A stretch of 64,000 bases of DNA from Sphingomonas sp. Leaf242 (GTDB lineage: Bacteria; Pseudomonadota; Alphaproteobacteria; Sphingomonadales; Sphingomonadaceae). The notes beneath the pieces are model-generated. The model was not told the origin of the DNA and ran no database searches. It worked only from the letters and a program-made list of their open reading frames with translations. Positions 59,965 to 64,000 of this stretch are shown here, in pieces. Position 1 is the first letter of the stretch. Every line of letters starts with the position of its first letter. Position numbers and translations under genes: made by a program. The DNA lies in assembly GCF_001422045.1 (NCBI RefSeq), contig NZ_LMLW01000008.1, positions 500,501-564,500 on the forward strand. The letters run 5' to 3'.

Positions 59965-61470
59965 GTGTATCTTCGTAACGATCAGGGCTTCGAATTGGCG
60001 GGCACGGCACCGGGCCAGGTGTTCGGTCGCGCCCTCGCGTCGCCTCTGCCCCAGCCGACAACGCGGGCGTTGTTGCGCGACCGCGCGACGCGGATCGACT
60101 GGGTGCCCGATCTGGGTGCGCGAGTCGGCAGTGTCGACTGGTGGCGCGGGTTCGCGACCTGCACCGCGCTGTGTGTCGCGACCTGGATGCTGTCGCCGGG
60201 GTTCAAGCCGCTCGTCGGTGCCGTGCCGTCGCCGCTCGCCGGTGCGGAGTGGGAGGAGACGCGCGCTCAGGGCATCGCGTCCTTGGCGCAGGGCGCGACG
60301 ACCGGGCGGCGGATGGCGGCGAACGATCTCGTCGCGCCGCTCGCCGACGTGCCCGAGCGCCCCAGCATCGACCTCTCCGCGACACTCGGCGACGGGGACA
60401 GCTTCGACCGGGCGCTGATCCGCGCGGGCGTCGGTCGCAACGATGCCGAGGCCGCCGCGGCGCTAGTCGCGCAATCCGTCGATCCGAAGGCGATCCCGGC
60501 GGGCACGCGGATCGCACTGACGCTCGGACGGCGGCCGGACCGGACCGTCGCGCGGCCGCTGGAAAAGCTCGATTTCCGCGCGCGGTTCGATCTGGCGCTG
60601 TCGCTCGTGCGCGGTGCGGGCGGGCTGACCGTGGACCGCAAACCGATCGCGATCGACTCCACCCCGTTGCGGATCCAGGGGCTGGTCGGCTCAAGCCTGT
60701 ACCGCTCCGCGCGCGCGGCCGGCGTCCCGGCCAAGGCCGTCGAGTCGTATATCAAGGCGATCTCGACGCGATTGTCGATCGGTCGCGACGTCACCGCCGC
60801 CGACCGTTTCGACCTGATCGTCGAGCGACAGCGCGCTGCGACCGGCGAGACCCGGGTCGGCGACCTCCTGTTCGCCGGGATCGACCAGGGGCGCCATAAA
60901 GTGCAGCTCGTCCGCTTCGCCCCCGATGCGGGCAATGGCGACCTCGACGACGAAAGCAGCCGCGGCGGCTGGTTCGACGCAGCCGGACAGACCGAGCGAC
61001 GCGCCGTGTCTGCCATGCCGGTCATCGGGCGCATCACCTCGAATTTCGGTCTGCGCGTGCACCCGCTGCTGGGATTCACGCGGATGCACAAGGGCCTTGA
61101 TATCGGCGCGCCCTACGGTTCGCCGATCCACGCGATGACCGACGGCATCGTCACGTTCGCAGGGCGCACCGGCGGCTACGGCAATTTCGTCAAGCTGGTC
61201 CACGGCGGCGGGATGGCGAGCGGCTATGGTCACATGAGTCGGATCGCGGTGACGTCGGGGACGCGCGTCCGCGCGGGCCAGGTGATCGGCTATGTCGGCT
61301 CGACGGGCATGTCGACCGGCCCGCATCTGCACTGGGAAGTGTGGAAAAACGGCGCGGCGATCAACCCGCGCACGGTCTCGTTCGCCAGCGTCGCGCAACT
61401 GTCCGGTGGCAAGTTGCGTGCGTTCAGCGCCAAGGTGGCTCGGTTGTTGGCGGTGCGGGTCGGCGGGTAG
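59965..61470 (+). CDS. M23-family (LytM) zinc metallopeptidase
   Basis: A 501-residue cell-wall hydrolase. One membrane helix lies near residues 55-75 (WRGFATCTALCVATWMLSPG). A LysM/OapA-like linker region follows (GDGDSFDRALIRAGVGRNDA), then the M23 domain with the zinc ligands in HPLLGFTRMHKGLDIGAPYG and TGPHLHWEVWKNGAAINP. All metal ligands are present, so it is probably active rather than an EnvC-like activator. GTG at 59965 (VYLRNDQGFELAG) is used since similar sphingomonad proteins begin there. It is divergent from the helicase. Confidence 0.85.
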   Translation: MYLRNDQGFELAGTAPGQVFGRALASPLPQPTTRALLRDRATRIDWVPDLGARVGSVDWWRGFATCTALCVATWMLSPGFKPLVGAVPSPLAGAEWEETRAQGIASLAQGATTGRRMAANDLVAPLADVPERPSIDLSATLGDGDSFDRALIRAGVGRNDAEAAAALVAQSVDPKAIPAGTRIALTLGRRPDRTVARPLEKLDFRARFDLALSLVRGAGGLTVDRKPIAIDSTPLRIQGLVGSSLYRSARAAGVPAKAVESYIKAISTRLSIGRDVTAADRFDLIVERQRAATGETRVGDLLFAGIDQGRHKVQLVRFAPDAGNGDLDDESSRGGWFDAAGQTERRAVSAMPVIGRITSNFGLRVHPLLGFTRMHKGLDIGAPYGSPIHAMTDGIVTFAGRTGGYGNFVKLVHGGGMASGYGHMSRIAVTSGTRVRAGQVIGYVGSTGMSTGPHLHWEVWKNGAAINPRTVSFASVAQLSGGKLRAFSAKVARLLAVRVGG

Positions 61471-61490
61471 CGTACGTTCATGATGCACTT

Positions 61491-61516
61491 GATGCGAAAG
61501 TCACAAGTTTTGCATC
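61491..61516. promoter_or_regulatory. Dyad element 1 flanking the small membrane-protein gene
   Basis: GATGCGAAAGTCACAAGTTT followed by TGCATC: an imperfect palindrome of 26 bp (GATGC..AAA / TTT.GCATC). A second copy with 21 of 26 identical bases and the same orientation lies at 61880-61905. Confidence 0.6.
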
Positions 61517-61616
61517 AGCGCCGCGGCAAAAGCAGTGCGGTCGGCAAATGTCCCACTTGCAGCCTTTCATGCCTCGTGAGACGATCCCGGCATGGCGCTT
61601 TGTTAGGGGTTTTGCA

Positions 61617-61841
61617 GTGAGGAACGCTGGAACCATGTTGCAAGCGACAGCGCCGCGTTGGACGTGGATGCGCCGGTTGGCTCCGTTGATCGTGCCTCTC
61701 GCGGTAATGCCTCTTTTTTGGCATTCGGACAGGATGCATTGGGTGATTTGGAGCTTGGGCGCCGCAGGCGGTGCTTTGCTATTGATTGCGTCCTTCATTG
61801 GAGAACGACGTTCTCGTAAAGGACGTTCGTCTCCGAGTTGA
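61617..61841 (+). CDS. Possible small membrane protein
   Basis: A 74-residue open frame from GTG at 61617, seven bases after AGGGG. Two hydrophobic segments (LAPLIVPLAVMPLFW and WVIWSLGAAGGALLLIASFI) are joined by a short loop, and a basic tail (GERRSRKGRSS) follows. ATGs at 61569 and 61635 are alternatives. Third-position GC is clearly lower than in all neighbours, so it may be foreign or not a gene. The 26-bp dyad elements lie on both sides. No family is recognised. Confidence 0.45.
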   Translation: MRNAGTMLQATAPRWTWMRRLAPLIVPLAVMPLFWHSDRMHWVIWSLGAAGGALLLIASFIGERRSRKGRSSPS

Positions 61842-61879
61842 AGCGAACCTTCTGCAAACCAGTCGGTCCAGCCGTTAGC

Positions 61880-61905
61880 AATGCAAAACGCACAAGTTCT
61901 GCATC
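61880..61905. promoter_or_regulatory. Dyad element 2 flanking the small membrane-protein gene
   Basis: AATGCAAAACGCACAAGTTC followed by TGCATC. It has the same orientation as element 1, which is 389 bp away, and shares CACAAGTT.TGCATC exactly apart from one base. The remaining stretch to the herA stop (61906-61993) holds nothing recognisable. Confidence 0.6.
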
Positions 61906-61993
61906 CCACGCGAATTAATCGGTCGTGTTCGACCTTCATACCCGAAGCCGCCCTGTCCGGTTTTCAACGCCATACGTCCCTAACGAGACGTCG

Positions 61994-63688
61994 CTATTTC
62001 CCCTGCGCACGCCAGCGCTGGATCGTGCGGGCGATGATCTGCTCCTCGCCGCCGACGTCGCGCCACAGTTCGGAGAACAGCGGGTCGCCCGAGGCGGGGC
62101 GCTTGGCGTCCTCGAGATCGTCGAACGAGACGCGGATCGGGATCGTCACGCCTTCGCCGCAGATGATGCATTCGCGGTTGCGCAGCGCGGGGATCGAATC
62201 GAGGAACCCGCGCGCGCCTTCGGGCATCGCGGCGCGGACGAACGCCTGATCGCGATCATTGTTGAGCCGCATCGCGATGATCGTGCCGCACTGCGACAAC
62301 ACCCCTTCCGCGAGATCGGACGGGCGCTGCGTGATCAGCCCGAGCGACACGCCGTATTTGCGGCCTTCCTTGGCGATCCGGCCGAGAATCCGGCCGACCG
62401 CGGTGTCGCTGTCCTGGCCGGCGGGGATGTAGCGATGCGCCTCCTCGCACACCAGCAGGACCGGGCGCTGCGGTTCGTTGCGCGACCAGATCGCGAAATC
62501 GAACGTCATCCGCGCCAGCACCGCGACGACCACCGCGGTGATGTCGGACGGGACGCCCGAGACGTCGATGATCGAGATCGGCTTGCCGTCGCCGGGCAGC
62601 CGGAAGATCCGGCCAAGGAACGCCGCCATCGTATCGGCGACCAGCATCCCCGAGAACATGAAGCCATAGCGCGGATCGGCCTTGATCTCGTCGATCTTGG
62701 TCTTGAGGCGCAGGTAGGGGGCAGTGTCGCCGGCACGATCCATCTTGCCCATTTCCAGGCTGATGATGTTGGTCAGGTCGCTGAGCAGATACGGGATCGG
62801 CGCATCGACCGTCAGCTTGGCGATCTCCTGGCCGAGCCGGCTCTTCGCCTTCGCCATCAGCAGGCATTTGGCGAGGATGTCGGCGTCGAACTGCCGCGCG
62901 GAGCCGCTGCTGGTCAGGAAGACCTCGCAATGCTCCTCGAAATTCATCAGCCAATACGGCATCTGCAGGTTCGTGACGTCGTAGATCGCGCCGTTGGTCT
63001 TGAACGCCGCGGCATATTCGCCGTGCGGATCGATCATCACGACGTGGCCTTGTGGCGCCAGTTCGCAGATCCGGTGCAGGATCAGCGCGGCGCCGGTCGA
63101 TTTGCCCGTGCCGGTCGAGCCGACGAGCGCGAAATGCTTGCCGAGCATCGCATCGACGTACAGCGCGGCACGGATGTCCTTGGTCGGATAGACCATGCCG
63201 ACCTCGATATTGGCGCGGTCGCCGGCGGCGTAGATTTGCTTGAGGTCGGCGCTGGTGACCGGAAACACCTCGCACCCCGGCATCGGATAGCGGGTGACGC
63301 CGCGACGGAAGGTGTAGAGCTTGCCGGTCAGGCGTTCCTCGTCGCCCTCGCCGAGATAGTCGATCTCCGCGGCGATGCAGGTGCCGGCGCTATCCTCCAG
63401 CTTGAGCGAACGGATGTTGGCGACCAGCCACGACGCCCCGATCCGCATCTTGATCTGGCTGCCGACCTGGCCCGCGGCGGCGACGACGGGATCGGAATCG
63501 TCGGACAATGCGACGATCGACGCGCGATCCAGGAGTACCCGGCTGCTCGATCCGGCGATCGCGTAGACCACGCCGATCGGGGCGGTCGCCTGCACGCTGC
63601 CCAACAGGTCGTTTAGCTGCGTACCGGCGAAAGGCCCGGCCAAAGGTGAGGCATCGTGAAACGCGTTCGAGCCCGGCATTTCCGTCAT
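61994..63688 (-). CDS. herA: HerA/FtsK-type DUF87 ATPase
   Basis: A 564-residue hexameric ATPase of the HerA-FtsK group. The N-terminal HAS barrel (IGVVYAIAGSSSRVLLDRAS onward) precedes the RecA-like core with Walker A FALVGSTGTGKSTGAALILH and Walker B PVLLVCEEAHRYIPAGQDSD. KYGVSLGLITQRPSDLAEGV and SQCGTIIAMRLNNDRDQAFV follow. Archaeal HerA works with NurA nuclease, but no NurA gene lies next to it here, and bacterial HerA homologues are used in varied roles. ATG at 63688 has AGGAACA before it; a GTG at 63706 is possible. Confidence 0.87.
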   Translation of the reverse strand: MTEMPGSNAFHDASPLAGPFAGTQLNDLLGSVQATAPIGVVYAIAGSSSRVLLDRASIVALSDDSDPVVAAAGQVGSQIKMRIGASWLVANIRSLKLEDSAGTCIAAEIDYLGEGDEERLTGKLYTFRRGVTRYPMPGCEVFPVTSADLKQIYAAGDRANIEVGMVYPTKDIRAALYVDAMLGKHFALVGSTGTGKSTGAALILHRICELAPQGHVVMIDPHGEYAAAFKTNGAIYDVTNLQMPYWLMNFEEHCEVFLTSSGSARQFDADILAKCLLMAKAKSRLGQEIAKLTVDAPIPYLLSDLTNIISLEMGKMDRAGDTAPYLRLKTKIDEIKADPRYGFMFSGMLVADTMAAFLGRIFRLPGDGKPISIIDVSGVPSDITAVVVAVLARMTFDFAIWSRNEPQRPVLLVCEEAHRYIPAGQDSDTAVGRILGRIAKEGRKYGVSLGLITQRPSDLAEGVLSQCGTIIAMRLNNDRDQAFVRAAMPEGARGFLDSIPALRNRECIICGEGVTIPIRVSFDDLEDAKRPASGDPLFSELWRDVGGEEQIIARTIQRWRAQGK

Positions 63689-63764
63689 TGTTCCTGGACC
63701 CCGCACATCGCACCGACGTTATGTCGTCAAAGGCGTAAATATCCGGTGAGGATGGAGAAATTCC

Positions 63765-64000
63765 TTACAGTTTGCGCGCGATCCACCCAGCGGCCCAGCC
63801 CAGGAACACCGACAGCGCGACCGCGACCAGTCCGTAGACGACCGACGAACGCTCCGCGGCGCGCGCGACGAAGCGTTCGAACCCGGACTTACGGATGTCG
63901 ATATCGCGCACCGCCGCCGCCAGCACGCGGCCGTCGCGGATCAGAAACGTCTCCGCGGTGAAGCGACCGACGGGGACGCGGGCGGGGATCGTGACGCGCG
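63765..64000 (-). CDS. TIGR02186 family membrane protein (5' end outside window)
   Basis: Only the last 78 codons are present. They read RVPVGRFTAETFLIRDGRVL, then KSGFERFVARAAERSSVVYG and a C-terminal membrane helix LVAVALSVFLGWAAGWIARK. This matches the end of TIGR02186 proteins, which I remember as exported, C-terminally anchored and often next to a sulfite-exporter-like permease. The start and neighbours lie outside the window. A 76-bp gap separates it from herA. Confidence 0.75.
   Translation of the reverse strand, partial: RVTIPARVPVGRFTAETFLIRDGRVLAAAVRDIDIRKSGFERFVARAAERSSVVYGLVAVALSVFLGWAAGWIARKL

Overview
The window is 64 kb of high-GC alphaproteobacterial chromosome. The protein sequences look like Sphingomonas or a close relative (Sphingomonadaceae); this is an inference from recognisable families and gene order, not a database search. 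No transposase, integrase, phage gene or CRISPR array was found, so this is mostly core genome. It is studded with short palindromic repeats.

The left third is the classic alphaproteobacterial replication-origin neighbourhood. A probable oriC lies at about 5852-6143, between ppsR and hemE. It has two exact and three near-exact DnaA boxes and four GANTC sites. Genes to its left (DUF1491, thioesterase, ptsN, hpf, dnaQ, coaE, aroE, maf, ppsR) run on the minus strand and those just to its right (hemE, hemJ, rho, terC) on the plus strand, so both sets point away from the origin. Further right come mnmE, mnmG, rsmG, parA, parB and the opposing leuS-lptE-holA operon. Three parS-like sites surround this region, two of them inside coding sequence (aroE, rsmG).

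The middle (22-36 kb) holds housekeeping and envelope genes: a small outer-membrane protein, a ThiE-like protein, yggS, a HAD hydrolase, the xthA-ribA-ydcF operon, lolA, an OprB-type porin, ftsK, a UbiH-family hydroxylase, and the minus-strand operon cnoX, Lon-N protein, Trm112, DUF2238.

36.9-42.7 kb is an SOS mutasome cassette (imuA-imuB-dnaE2) with an exact LexA box (GTTC-N7-GTTC) immediately before imuA. Then follow a large TonB-dependent receptor, tRNA-Gly(GCC), a DUF72 protein, a bacterial CDC48/VCP-type double AAA ATPase divergent from a LysR regulator, ppiB, mgtE, DUF1489 and two tandem GIN-domain (DUF2807) proteins. The right end carries carD, fdxA, an S4 protein, a SUV3-like helicase, an M23 peptidase, a HerA-type ATPase and the end of a TIGR02186 gene.

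The most unusual observations are: (1) the same palindromic repeat family that lies between genes has also inserted in frame into leuS and dnaE2, adding about 42 and 62 residues; (2) 26-bp dyads flank a possible small membrane-protein gene of atypical composition at 61.5-61.9 kb; (3) hemE and ydcF appear to lack any ATG/GTG/TTG start at the right place and probably use CTG; (4) a strong orphan terminator lies in the leader of the CDC48-like gene; (5) translationally coupled NTGA overlaps are very common.
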